Below, piece by piece: positions 26,398 to 36,326 of a stretch of DNA of 64,000 nt. The notes under the pieces are model-generated. The model saw nothing but the letters and a program-made list of their open reading frames with translations, had not been told where the DNA came from and ran no database searches. The position numbers and the translations under genes are program-made. How positions within the stretch are numbered: the first letter of the stretch is position 1; each line of letters begins with the position of its first letter. This DNA comes from an uncultured Holophagaceae bacterium (lineage in GTDB: Bacteria > Acidobacteriota > Holophagae > Holophagales > Holophagaceae): contig CAISFO010000060.1 in NCBI GenBank assembly GCA_903884655.1, forward strand, positions 124,001-188,000. The letters are read 5' to 3'.

Positions 26398-27675
26398 CTA
26401 GGCCCTGGCCTGCGTTTCGACCTGTTCCTGGTAGGCGCTGGCGCCTTCCGCGCGCCACCACTCATCGACCCTCTTGGCATACTCCAGCGTGAGGATCATC
26501 GACGTGTCATGGCCAAAGACCTTGTAGGGAATCCGCAGGCGATCAAGGATGTCCTTGGCGTAGAACATGCCCTTCACCACGTTGGGACCGCCCCGGCCGA
26601 TGACGACGTAGAGCGGCTTCCACCCCGCTTTGGCCACATGGTCCCGCAGGGCATCGAAGACCCCCTTGAAGGTCACGTAGATATCCGTGTTGTTGGCCTT
26701 GCCGCCGATGAGCAGGAGCATGCTGGCCTGGTCGTACCAGTGCTCGAAGGTAATGCGACTGATCTCGTAGATCTTTTCATAGGGCGGGTTGCCCCCGAAA
26801 TCCGAAGAAAAGATGGCGGCCTCGCCCAGGGTCTCCGTGCCAGCGCTGTTGGCGCCACCGCCGAACATGAAGGGGATGATGCTGCCGTTCGGGTTCATCT
26901 CCAGCACGTCACTCTGCCCCTGGTAGGTGCGCAGCTCGTTGATATCGGCTTCGAAGGGAGTCGTTTCCGTCTGGAAAAGGACATCCGGCAGCCCGATGCG
27001 CTTCCAGGCCGGGTTGTCCTGGTCGAAACTGGCCTTCACGTCACAAGCCACCGGCAGGATCTGGTTGCCCCGGCGCTGGACCCGAATGGGATTGAGCTCG
27101 ATGGTGGTCAGGCCGTAGCCGTCGTAGAGCTCCCACAGCTTCGGCAGGTGCTGGACCAGGGCCGAGATGAAGGCCTCGGGACAGCCGGTGTCGGTGAGTG
27201 CGTTGGTGATCTCAAAGGCGTTGATGCCGATGAAGGGGTCGATCTCCACCACCGCCTTCTTTTCTTCCGGCAGGTCCTCGATGTCCACGCCACCCCAGGG
27301 CGTGATGGTAAACACCGGTCCCCGGTGGATGCTGGAGCTGGAGATGCTGAAGTAGACTTCCAGGTCCGACGGGACGAAGGCCTCCATGGTGACGCCGTTG
27401 GCCGTGACGAGCTTGTTCCCGTAGGTGTGCTGGGCGAAGAAGAGCTCCCGCTTGGCCTGCAGCGCCTCCTGCAGGGTGCTGACAATGCGCACCAGCCCCG
27501 CCTTGCCCTTCTTGCCCACGCCGCCATAGAAGGCCGGCTTGACCACCAGCTTCTTGTGCTTTTCGAGGAACTGCTGGATGTCCTGGTTGGTGGCGGAACC
27601 ATCGATGAACTCCGCCATGGGGAATTCCACCAGTTGCAGGAGTCTGGAGCCGTAGCGCAAGCCCGAAAGTTGCAT
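26398..27675 (-). CDS. ATP-citrate-lyase-like small subunit (ATP-grasp and citrate-binding domains)
   Basis: 425 residues similar to the N-terminal half of animal ACLY and to AclB. The ATP-grasp part shows LVVKPAFYGGVGKKGKAGLV and TTIELNPIRV. The citrate-binding domain shows FMFGGGANSAGTETLGE, LLLIGGKANNTDIYVTFKGV and VVIGRGGPNVVKGM, each with a close counterpart in ACLY. It heads the two-gene operon. ACL makes acetyl-CoA and oxaloacetate from citrate, as in the reductive TCA cycle. With a citrate synthase next door, the organism would carry both directions of the same step. Confidence 0.84.
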   Translation of the reverse strand: MQLSGLRYGSRLLQLVEFPMAEFIDGSATNQDIQQFLEKHKKLVVKPAFYGGVGKKGKAGLVRIVSTLQEALQAKRELFFAQHTYGNKLVTANGVTMEAFVPSDLEVYFSISSSSIHRGPVFTITPWGGVDIEDLPEEKKAVVEIDPFIGINAFEITNALTDTGCPEAFISALVQHLPKLWELYDGYGLTTIELNPIRVQRRGNQILPVACDVKASFDQDNPAWKRIGLPDVLFQTETTPFEADINELRTYQGQSDVLEMNPNGSIIPFMFGGGANSAGTETLGEAAIFSSDFGGNPPYEKIYEISRITFEHWYDQASMLLLIGGKANNTDIYVTFKGVFDALRDHVAKAGWKPLYVVIGRGGPNVVKGMFYAKDILDRLRIPYKVFGHDTSMILTLEYAKRVDEWWRAEGASAYQEQVETQARA

Positions 27676-27985
27676 GGTCTCTCCTCGGACGACTCTGGCC
27701 GGACTCGGGGGTGCCGAATGCCCAGCCGGTTGCCGGTTCTTAATAAATGATATTTAGATCGTCTTTCGTGGCAAGCGGAAAGAATACCCCTTGGTCCAAT
27801 AAAGGGTCGTTTCGGGTGATTCGTGACAGATGTCGCAACACCCCTTCGGCCGACCGGCGGGTGCACCGGATTCCCGCAGCTCACCCAGCCTGCCCCTTGG
27901 CCGGGGCCGGGTCATGCCGGCTGGCGTCCCTCGTGGTGAGCTCCGTGCCTCCTGAGGGCACTCTAGCTTTGAATGCAAGCAGGCC
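27676..27985. other. Intergenic region upstream of the ACL-like operon
   Basis: 310 bases without a credible gene. The part nearest the ACL-like operon is AT-rich (for example ttaataaatgatatttag near 27740), which is the likely minus-strand promoter. Past the pyrG stop on its right there is no strong hairpin that I can identify. Confidence 0.45.
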
Positions 27986-29581
<1,596 letters not shown>

Positions 29582-29589
29582 CGGAACTC

Positions 29590-31389
29590 CTACATTTCTT
29601 CGGGGGCCTGGATGCCCATCAGGTACAAACCCTGGCGGAGGGCCCGGGCGGTGGCCACGCAGAGGGCGAGGCGGGCATCGCGCACGGCGGAGCTGTTCTC
29701 CGGGGCCAGAATGGGGCAGTTGGTGTAGAAACCGCTGAAGGAGCGGGCCACGGTGACAAGCTGGCGGGCCAGGGGCGTGGCCATGCAGCCTTCTGCCACT
29801 CCGGCGATGGCCTGGGGCAGCCCCGCCAGCTCGAACAGCAGGGCCTGGGCTTCCGGCGCGGCCAGTCCCTCGAGTTCCAGGGGTATAGGCATGGCCAAGA
29901 ATGGCACCACGGGTCCCACCGGCGTTCCGGCCTGGGCCCTGGCGGCCCAGTCGCCGCCGGCCTTGCGCAGCACGCTCATGATGCGGGCGTGGGCATACTG
30001 CACGTAGGGGCCGGTGTCGCCGTCCAGGGCGATGACCCGGTCCCAGGTGAAGGTGATGGGCTTCACCCGATCGTTCATGGCGTCGAAGAACACCACGGCG
30101 CCCATGCCCAGCATCTCGGCCACCTCGGCCTTGTCCTTCAGCTCGGGGTTCTTCTCCTCGATGATGGCGGCCACGCGCTCCCGGGCCTCGTCCAGCACAT
30201 CCTCCAGGAAGATGACATTGCCCTTCCGGGTGCTCATCTTGCCTTCGGGCAGCTTGACCATGCCGAAGGGCGTGTGCAGCATGCGGCCCTTGAACCAGGG
30301 GTCCAGCTTGTCGAGCACGGCGAAGATCTGCTGGAAGTGCAGCACCTGGTCCGTGCCTACGACATAGAGGCAGCGGTCGAAATCGTAGGCCCGCTTGCGG
30401 TAGAGCGCCGCCGCCAGATCGCGGGTGGCGTAGATACTGGTGCCGTCGCCTTTCTGCACGAGGCAGGGCGTGCTGATGCCCACATCCTCCAGGTTGATGA
30501 TGCGGGCGCCCTTCTCGCCTTCCACCAACAACCCGGCGTCTTCCAGCCGCTGCATGGTGGGCACGAGCTGATCCTCGTAGAAGGCCTCGCCCTGGGCCAG
30601 GGTGTCGAAGCTCACGCCCAGACGGTCGTAGATGCGCTGGAACTCGCGCAGCGAGATCTCCCGGAACCAGCTCCAGAGACGGCGGGCTTCGGCATCCCCG
30701 GCTTCCAGGCGCTTGAACCAGTCCCGTGCCTCGTCGCGCATGGCCGGGTCGCTTGCCTCCTCGGCGTGGAAGCGCACGTAGAGCTGGAAGAGGCGGAACA
30801 GAGGCGTGCGGCGCTTGTCCGGGGCAGGCTCGGCCCAGTCGAAGTCCTGCTTCAGATCCGCATTCCCGTCCAAGGCCCAGCGGGTGTAGGCCGCCAGCAG
30901 GGTGCCGAACTGGGTGCCCCAGTCCCCCAGGTGGTTGAGGCGGAGGGTGTCGAAGCCCAGGAACTGATGGGTCTGGGCCAGGGCATGGCCGATCATGGTG
31001 GAACGCAGGTGGCCGATGGTGAAGAGCTTGGCGATGTTCGGGGAGCTGTACTCCACGATCACCCTCTTGCCGTTGACCGGCCGCGACCCGAAGGGCCGCC
31101 CTTCCGGGGCCTCCAGGATGGCGTCCAGCACGGCATGGGCCCGGGTCTCAGGGGCCAGCTTGAGGTTCAGGTAGGGACCTGCGGCCACAAGGGTCGCACC
31201 GTCGATGGCGATGGCCTGGGCCAGCTCCTGCGACAGCTGCACGGGGTTCTTCCCCAGCTGCTTGGCCGCCCGGAAGCAAGGAAAGGCCAGATCGCCCAGC
31301 TCACCGGACTTGGGCCGGTCCAGCGTGATTTCCACGCCAGGCAGGGCCGCCGCCAGCTGCTGCTCGAAGGTGTGTCGCAATGCTTCCAT
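29590..31389 (-). CDS. argS: Arginyl-tRNA synthetase
   Basis: 599 residues from the ATG at 31389 (GAGG nine bases upstream). An in-frame TTG at 31404 overlaps the stop of the upstream transketolase gene and would add five residues. It is a class I enzyme with HIGH-like motif [17 protein letters not shown]. The KMSK equivalent is KMSTRKGN in [15 protein letters not shown], and the DALR anticodon domain is at the C-terminus. The tight spacing with transketolase and pyrG implies one operon. Confidence 0.96.
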   Translation of the reverse strand: MEALRHTFEQQLAAALPGVEITLDRPKSGELGDLAFPCFRAAKQLGKNPVQLSQELAQAIAIDGATLVAAGPYLNLKLAPETRAHAVLDAILEAPEGRPFGSRPVNGKRVIVEYSSPNIAKLFTIGHLRSTMIGHALAQTHQFLGFDTLRLNHLGDWGTQFGTLLAAYTRWALDGNADLKQDFDWAEPAPDKRRTPLFRLFQLYVRFHAEEASDPAMRDEARDWFKRLEAGDAEARRLWSWFREISLREFQRIYDRLGVSFDTLAQGEAFYEDQLVPTMQRLEDAGLLVEGEKGARIINLEDVGISTPCLVQKGDGTSIYATRDLAAALYRKRAYDFDRCLYVVGTDQVLHFQQIFAVLDKLDPWFKGRMLHTPFGMVKLPEGKMSTRKGNVIFLEDVLDEARERVAAIIEEKNPELKDKAEVAEMLGMGAVVFFDAMNDRVKPITFTWDRVIALDGDTGPYVQYAHARIMSVLRKAGGDWAARAQAGTPVGPVVPFLAMPIPLELEGLAAPEAQALLFELAGLPQAIAGVAEGCMATPLARQLVTVARSFSGFYTNCPILAPENSSAVRDARLALCVATARALRQGLYLMGIQAPEEM

Positions 31390-31400
31390 CAGGTGGGACC

Positions 31401-32231
31401 TCAATCTGCCAGTTCGACGAGCGCCTTTTCGTAGTCCTCGGTCTTGGGCGGCACGCCGTGCCAGCCAGCCTGGTTTTCCATGAAGCTCACACCCTTGCCC
31501 TTCACGGTGCGGGCGCAGATCATCGCGGGCTGGCCCTTGATCGTGCGGGCCCAGGCCAGGGCCTCCAGGATCTGGGGGAAGTCATGGCCGTCGATCTCCT
31601 TCACGGCCCACCCGAAGGCGCGCCACTTGTCGGGCACGGGGTTGATGTTCATGACCTTCTTCACGTCGCCATCGATCTGCAAGCCATTGAGGTCGTGGAA
31701 GACGCAGAGGTTGTCCAGCTTGTGGTGGGGGCCGGCCATGGCCGCTTCCCAGATCACGCCCTCCTGGCTTTCGCCATCACCGACCACGCAGTAGACCCGG
31801 GAGTCGGACTTCTGCACCTTCAGGCCGATGGCGATGCCCACGGCCTGGGGCAGGCCCTGGCCAAGGCTGCCGGTGGTGACTTCGACACCGGGCGTGTAGT
31901 GGTTTTCGGCGTGACCCTGGAGGTGAGTCGGGTACTGGCGGAAGGTCTCCAGCCAGGCCCTGGGGAAGAAGCCCTGGTCCGCGAGGATGGCGTACTGAGT
32001 GGGGCAGGCATGGCCCTTGGAAAGCACGAAGCGGTCCCGGGCCGGGTTGGCCGGATCCTCGGGGAAGACGGTCATCTCGTGGTAGTAGAGCGCCACACCG
32101 ATATCGGTCCAGCTGAGGCTGCCCCCCGGATGGCCACTCTGGGCCTTGTAGACCTGCAGCAGAACATCACGGCGAACGGCTTTCGCCTTCGCCGCCATCT
32201 CAGTGACGGACTCCAATTTCAATTGCGGCAT
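31401..32231 (-). CDS. Transketolase, N-terminal (TPP-binding) subunit
   Basis: 276 residues from the ATG at 32231 (preceded by GGTGG). This is the first half of transketolase as found in split enzymes: HPGGSLSWTDIGVALYYHEM, RFVLSKGHACPTQYA, TGSLGQGLPQAVG and the TPP motif VGDGESQEGVIWEA through LNGLQIDG. The full enzyme needs a pyrimidine-binding C-terminal subunit, usually the next gene. Here argS follows, so the partner must be encoded elsewhere. Confidence 0.9.
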   Translation of the reverse strand: MPQLKLESVTEMAAKAKAVRRDVLLQVYKAQSGHPGGSLSWTDIGVALYYHEMTVFPEDPANPARDRFVLSKGHACPTQYAILADQGFFPRAWLETFRQYPTHLQGHAENHYTPGVEVTTGSLGQGLPQAVGIAIGLKVQKSDSRVYCVVGDGESQEGVIWEAAMAGPHHKLDNLCVFHDLNGLQIDGDVKKVMNINPVPDKWRAFGWAVKEIDGHDFPQILEALAWARTIKGQPAMICARTVKGKGVSFMENQAGWHGVPPKTEDYEKALVELAD

Positions 32232-32332
32232 GAACCCACCCTTCCCGGGAGGCCATTCGCCTCCGATCAGCATGCCTTATGCTGGCTCCCTCCGGAAGGG
32301 GTCGAATCAGCCTTGGGACCAGCCTTTTGCCC

Positions 32333-32360
32333 TTGACCAATGGGCTGTTTGCGATACGAT
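32333..32360 (+). promoter_or_regulatory. rpsT: Probable sigma-70 promoter of rpsT
   Basis: TTGACC at 32333-32338 and TACGAT at 32355-32360 are separated by 16 bases and lie about 60 bases before the rpsT start. Both hexamers are close to consensus. Confidence 0.5.
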
Positions 32361-32422
32361 GGTCATTCGCGCTTCCCCGGACTTTGTACGGGGGACCGCC
32401 TCGGAAGCTGGAGAACCGAACC

Positions 32423-32686
32423 ATGGCCAATCACAAGTCTGCTGCCAAGAAGGCCCGTCACGACGCCGAGGCCCGCCTGCGCAACCGTGGCAACCGCTCG
32501 ACCCTGAAGACCGCCGTCAAGGGCTTCCTGGCCCTCATCGCCGGTGGCAAGAAGGATGAGGCCGCCAAGCTGCTGCCCGAAACCCAGGGCCTGGTCGACA
32601 AGGCCTGCCGCAAGGGCGTCATGCACAAGAACGCCGCCGACCGCACCAAGAGCCGTCTGGCCGCCAAAGTGAACAAACTGGCCTAA
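32423..32686 (+). CDS. rpsT: 30S ribosomal protein S20
   Basis: 87 residues from the ATG at 32423 with a GGAG site upstream. The sequence MANHKSAAKKARHDAEARLR and the C-terminal HKNAADRTKSRLAAKVNKLA are typical of S20, a basic helical protein binding the 5' domain of 16S rRNA. The last five codons, stop and terminator are duplicated 104 bases downstream. Confidence 0.97.
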   Translation: MANHKSAAKKARHDAEARLRNRGNRSTLKTAVKGFLALIAGGKKDEAAKLLPETQGLVDKACRKGVMHKNAADRTKSRLAAKVNKLA

Positions 32687-32834
32687 CGGGCCTAGAAATT
32701 TGAACAGAGGACCCGGAGAGCCGGGTCCTTCGTTTTGTAGTCTCGCGTATCCCCACAGGGGATACCGAGAGGGTGAACAAACTGGCCTAACGGGCCTAGA
32801 AATTTGAACCAAGGACCCGGAGAGCCGGGTCCTT
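32669..32834 (+). repeat. Tandem duplication of the rpsT 3' end and terminator, with a 30-bp palindrome between
   Basis: The 62 bases at 32669-32730 (last codons of rpsT, stop, spacer and terminator) recur at 32773-32834 with only two or three differences. Each copy has the perfect hairpin AGGACCCGG-AGAG-CCGGGTCCT (32708-32729 and 32812-32833). The second is followed by a better T-tract. The 42 bases between contain the palindrome TCTCGCGTATCCCCACAGGG-to-GATACCGAGA at 32741-32770, a family shared with the manC upstream array. Confidence 0.92.
32708..32735 (+). terminator. rpsT terminator, first copy
   Basis: A perfect 9-bp stem AGGACCCGG/CCGGGTCCT with AGAG loop is followed by TCGTTTTG. It is duplicated at 32812-32838, where the tail is TTTTTG. 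Confidence 0.85.
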
Positions 32835-32966
32835 TTTGTATTCATCCGGGAAGACTCGGGAAGCTAAACCACAGCCAACGGCTTCCTAGCGGGTGCGTTC
32901 GGTTGCTCGACGTCTCCGTGCCCTCCAGGGAACACCTACCTGGACCCGGGCTGTGAAGGTGCCCCC

Positions 32967-33875
32967 TCAAGCCCAGCCTTCCGGCGCGCGGACTTCACCC
33001 GCGGGGACTCGGGTCCAATCAAAATGCACCAGGAGGTCCTCCGGACGACAGCTCTCCGGCCGATCGATGCAGCCCAGGCTCCAGCCCAGCCAGCCAAGCA
33101 GTTCCGGCACCGCGATGCCCCTGGCAGCCAGGGCCTCGAGGCCCGATGCCCCGGCCCGCTTGCCCAGGCGGCCGCCGTCCGGGGCAGCCACCATCCCCAG
33201 GTGAGCATAGGTCGGCCGCTGCAGGCCGAGGGACTCTTGAATCCGGATCTGAGTGGCGGTGACGGGACGAAGGTCGGCACCACGCACCACTTCACTGACG
33301 CCCTGGGCCCCATCGTCCACCACCACCGCCAAGTGGTAGGCGAAGCAGCCATCCCGCCTAAAGAGCAGCGGGTCGCCCGTGAGAGCCTCGGGGTCATCGG
33401 CCTGCGGCCCAAGCACCAGGTCTTCCCAGGATACGGGTCCTTCGGGAAGGCGGGTCCGAAGGGCACGGTTGAAGCCCTCCCAGGCCCGGTCCCGACAACG
33501 GCCCGGGTAGGGACGCAGCCCATCCTCCGAGTGGGGTGCCGAGGCCAGCAGCTGCAGGTCCTTGCGGGTGCAGACACAGGGATAGAGCCACCCCGCCCGG
33601 TGCAAGGTCGCCAGGGCCTCGTGGTAGAGGTCGCTCCGATCCGACTGCCACAGGACGGGTTCATCCGACTCCAGACCCAGCCGGGAAAGGTCCCGCAGCT
33701 GCGCCTCACCCAGGTCCCGGTGGCAGCGGGGCCCATCCACATCCTCCATGCGGATGAGCCAGCGCCCGCCCGCGCTCCGCGCCGACAGCCAGGAGGCCAG
33801 CGCCGTCCGCAGGTTCCCCAGGTGAAGGACACCCGTGGGCGATGGGGCAAAGCGGCCAGTGAGTTTCATTGGCAC
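32967..33875 (-). CDS. gluQ: Glutamyl-Q tRNA(Asp) synthetase
   Basis: 302 residues. A truncated GluRS paralogue without the anticodon-binding domain, which attaches glutamate to queuosine-34 of tRNA-Asp. The N-terminus reads LTGRFAPSPTGVLHLGNLRT (HIGH-like), followed by a Cys/His zinc site (YPCVCTRKD with a later YPGRCRD), and the KMSK-equivalent GRLGKRAGA. The GTG at 33875 with AGGA ten bases upstream is chosen; an ATG two codons later is the alternative. The length fits GluQRS and excludes a full GluRS. Confidence 0.92.
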   Translation of the reverse strand: MPMKLTGRFAPSPTGVLHLGNLRTALASWLSARSAGGRWLIRMEDVDGPRCHRDLGEAQLRDLSRLGLESDEPVLWQSDRSDLYHEALATLHRAGWLYPCVCTRKDLQLLASAPHSEDGLRPYPGRCRDRAWEGFNRALRTRLPEGPVSWEDLVLGPQADDPEALTGDPLLFRRDGCFAYHLAVVVDDGAQGVSEVVRGADLRPVTATQIRIQESLGLQRPTYAHLGMVAAPDGGRLGKRAGASGLEALAARGIAVPELLGWLGWSLGCIDRPESCRPEDLLVHFDWTRVPAGEVRAPEGWA

Positions 33876-33939
33876 CAGTGTGGTGTCCTGCGTGAAACCG
33901 GATTATCCGACAAGCTTAGACACCACACGTGGCAGGGGT

Positions 33940-34013
33940 CTGGGGGCACGGCAGTGCCCCCAGAGGGTGACAGGTCCGGCGCGTCTGTGCGCCGTACCGC
34001 CAGAGGGGCCGTG
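33940..34013. repeat. Cluster of hairpins between gluQ and the methyltransferase gene
   Basis: Within 75 bases lie a perfect 10-bp stem CTGGGGGCAC-GGCA-GTGCCCCCAG (33940-33963), a 6-bp stem CGGCGC-GTCTGT-GCGCCG (33977-33994) and a GGGGC/GCCCC stem. Neither strand encodes a credible protein. They may be a terminator cluster or a small structured RNA. Confidence 0.5.
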
Positions 34014-34086
34014 CCCCGATGGAAGTGTGCTGGCCCAGCCCCGTCATGATTCATTGATTATAGGGACAGCACACTAGCATAAGGGC

Positions 34087-34836
34087 ATGCTCCTCCTTCG
34101 CAGGTTGCCCCCGGTGTTGCGCGCCCTGATCGCGCAGGCCCTGGCCTTCTCGGCGCTGGTGGTCCTGGCCCGGCTGGGCCTGCGGTTTCCCTCCATGATC
34201 TGGTTGCTGCTGCAGGCGGTGCTGGCAGTCTTCCTGTCCCGGTGGCTGGCGCTCAGTCCCCGCTGGGTCTTCATGCAGGGGGCCCTGCCCTTCCTGGTGA
34301 GGGCCCTGTGGCACGCGCCAATCCCCGCCTGGGTCTACCTGGCGCTGTTCCTGGCCCTGGCCCTGATCTTCGGCGGCGGACTTATCAGCCGCGTACCCCT
34401 CTACCACGCCAGCAAGGACGCCTGGGAGAAGCTCGAAGGCCTGTTACCGGACCAACCTGGGCTGCGCTTCGTGGACCTGGGTTGCGGTTTCGGCGGACCG
34501 GTGGCGTTCCTAGCAAGGGCCCGGCCGAATGCGGTATTCATGGGGGTGGAGGCCTCGCCCCTCACCTGGCTGGTGGCTTGGCTCCGCTGCCTGCCCCTGC
34601 GCAACGCGCACATCCGCCTGGGCAGCCTCTGGCACGCGGACCTGGCCGGTTTCGACGTGGTGTATGCCTTCCTCTCCCCCGTGCCCATGCCCGCCCTCTG
34701 GATGAAAGCCCGCCGCGAAATGAGGCCCGGCAGCCGCCTCATTAGCCACAGCTTCGAGGTGCCCGGGGAGACACCCCAATGCGTGCTTCAGGTGAAGGGG
34801 CGCGAGGGTGCCCGACTGCTGGTGTGGGAGCTGTGA
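34087..34836 (+). CDS. Membrane-anchored SAM-dependent methyltransferase
   Basis: 249 residues. The first 115 carry three to four hydrophobic helices (for example LLLQAVLAVFLSRWLAL and WVYLALFLALALIFGGG). The remainder is a class I methyltransferase-like domain with motif I RFVDLGCGFGGPVAFLA and a following acidic strand end MGVEASP. The substrate is not evident; a membrane-associated lipid, quinone or protein target is possible. The gene stands alone between gluQ and a small membrane-protein gene. Confidence 0.75.
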   Translation: MLLLRRLPPVLRALIAQALAFSALVVLARLGLRFPSMIWLLLQAVLAVFLSRWLALSPRWVFMQGALPFLVRALWHAPIPAWVYLALFLALALIFGGGLISRVPLYHASKDAWEKLEGLLPDQPGLRFVDLGCGFGGPVAFLARARPNAVFMGVEASPLTWLVAWLRCLPLRNAHIRLGSLWHADLAGFDVVYAFLSPVPMPALWMKARREMRPGSRLISHSFEVPGETPQCVLQVKGREGARLLVWEL

Positions 34837-35013
34837 TCCCGGCTCCCCTCCTTCGAATTGACGGAGGCAGTGCATCAACCTGATGGATGGACGCAGGTCC
34901 AGCCAGCATCACGGGTGATTAATTCATGACATTAAACATAGTTAGAGTGCGGCTCGGAACCTGCACGCTCTGAGATTGGTGGCCGGCAACAGGCTAACTG
35001 TCAGAGGTGCAGC

Positions 35014-35214
35014 ATGAAGTGGACTGGTATGTATTTCCTCGGCTACGCGCTATTGATCCTCGGCCTGCTGGGCGCCCTCTGGAAGACCGGCGTTCTCGAA
35101 AGCATTGGCACGGTCTGGACCCTCATCGGAATCGTGATGGCCATCGGCATCGGCGTCATGATTGCCGTCACCCACAGCGGCACCAAGGAGAACCTGGAAA
35201 TCGACCGGAAGTGA
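35014..35214 (+). CDS. Small two-helix membrane protein
   Basis: 66 residues with a ribosome binding site (AGAGGTG) upstream. Two hydrophobic segments, YFLGYALLILGLLGALW and LIGIVMAIGIGVMIAV, are joined by a short loop, and the tail is charged (KENLEIDRK). No family was recognised. It is preceded by an AT-rich promoter-like stretch (34915-34950) and convergent with the DHS-like gene. Confidence 0.6.
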   Translation: MKWTGMYFLGYALLILGLLGALWKTGVLESIGTVWTLIGIVMAIGIGVMIAVTHSGTKENLEIDRK

Positions 35215-35233
35215 GGGTCGCCAGTCCGGACTG

Positions 35234-36223
35234 CTACCAGCCCAGCAGATACGCGAAGATCAGCGGCGCCACGATGGTGGCGTCTGACTCCACGATGAAC
35301 TTGGGCGTGTCGATGCCCAGCTTGCCCCAGGTGATCTTCTCGTTGGGCACGGCGCCCGAATACGAGCCGTAGCTGGTGGTGCTGTCGCTGATCTGGCAGA
35401 AGTAGCCCCAGAGCGGCACTTCGGTCAGTTCCAGGTCCTGGTGCAGCATGGGCACCACGCAGATGGGGAAGTCCCCTGCGATCCCGCCGCCAATCTGGAA
35501 CATGCCCAGGGGCGCGGTCTTGGTGACGGCCTGGTAGTGCTTCGCCAGCCAGGTCATGTACTCAATGCCGGTGCGCACGGTGTGGACGTTCTTCACATCG
35601 CCCCGGATGACGGCGGCGGCGTACATGTTGCCCAGGGTGCTGTCCTCCCAGCCTGGGACGACGATGGGCACGTTCTTCTCTAGGGCCGCCAGCATCCAGG
35701 AGTGCCTGGGGTCGATCTGGTAAGAGGGCTTCAGCACCCCGGACTTCAGCACCTGCTGGAAGAACTCGTGGGGGAAGAAGCGCTCACCGGCCTGGTCGGC
35801 CTTCGTCCAGACGTCCAGCATGGCCTTTTCCATGCGGCGCATGGCCTCCATCTCCGGAATGCAGGTGTCGGTCACCCGGTTCATGTGTCGGCCGAGCAGC
35901 TCCGCCTCGTCCTGGGGGGTGAGATCGCGGTAGTGGGGCACCCGCTCATAGAAGTCGTGGGCCACCAGGTTGAAGATGTCCTCCTCCAGGTTGGCGCCGG
36001 TGCAGACGATGAGGTGCACCTTGTCCTGGCGGATCATCTCGGCGAAGGACAGGCCCAGCTCGGCGGTGCTCATGGCCCCCGCCAGGGTGACCATCATCTT
36101 CCCGCCCTGCTCCAGGTAGACCCGGTAGCCTTCGGCGGCGTCCACCAGGGCCGCGGCGTTGAAGTGCCGGAAATGGTGCTTCACATAGCTGCCGACGGGT
36201 CCCAGAGCGGGGGTGGTGGTCAT
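35234..36223 (-). CDS. Deoxyhypusine synthase family protein
   Basis: 329 residues from the ATG at 36223, preceded by GGGAGGATTT. The Rossmann-like NAD enzyme family includes eukaryotic/archaeal deoxyhypusine synthase and bacterial relatives. Visible family segments are MMVTLAGAMSTAELGLSF, HLIVCTGANLEEDIF and TWGKLGIDTPKFIVESDAT. The Lys in TWGK matches the catalytic Lys329 of human DHS. Bacteria lack eIF5A, so a polyamine role (homospermidine-synthase-like) is more likely than protein modification. Its neighbours give no hint. Confidence 0.85.
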   Translation of the reverse strand: MTTTPALGPVGSYVKHHFRHFNAAALVDAAEGYRVYLEQGGKMMVTLAGAMSTAELGLSFAEMIRQDKVHLIVCTGANLEEDIFNLVAHDFYERVPHYRDLTPQDEAELLGRHMNRVTDTCIPEMEAMRRMEKAMLDVWTKADQAGERFFPHEFFQQVLKSGVLKPSYQIDPRHSWMLAALEKNVPIVVPGWEDSTLGNMYAAAVIRGDVKNVHTVRTGIEYMTWLAKHYQAVTKTAPLGMFQIGGGIAGDFPICVVPMLHQDLELTEVPLWGYFCQISDSTTSYGSYSGAVPNEKITWGKLGIDTPKFIVESDATIVAPLIFAYLLGW

Positions 36224-36299
36224 AAATCCTCCCAATCCTTCCATTGTGCCAGCGGATGGGATCGCCTTCCCGTCCAGAATTCAGCCTTGGGCCCTCCCG

Positions 36300-36307
36300 G
36301 CCGATGA
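36300..36307 (+). promoter_or_regulatory. Candidate sigma-28 -10 element upstream of motA
   Basis: GCCGATGA differs from the flagellar sigma-28 -10 consensus GCCGATAA by one base and lies 20 bases before the motA ATG. The -35 region is weak. Confidence 0.3.
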
Positions 36308-36326
36308 AGTCGGCAGGAGCTGCAGC

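Noticed and set aside
23725..27750. Two long plus-strand frames opposite the ACL-like genes
   Set aside because: They are shadows of clearly conserved minus-strand genes.
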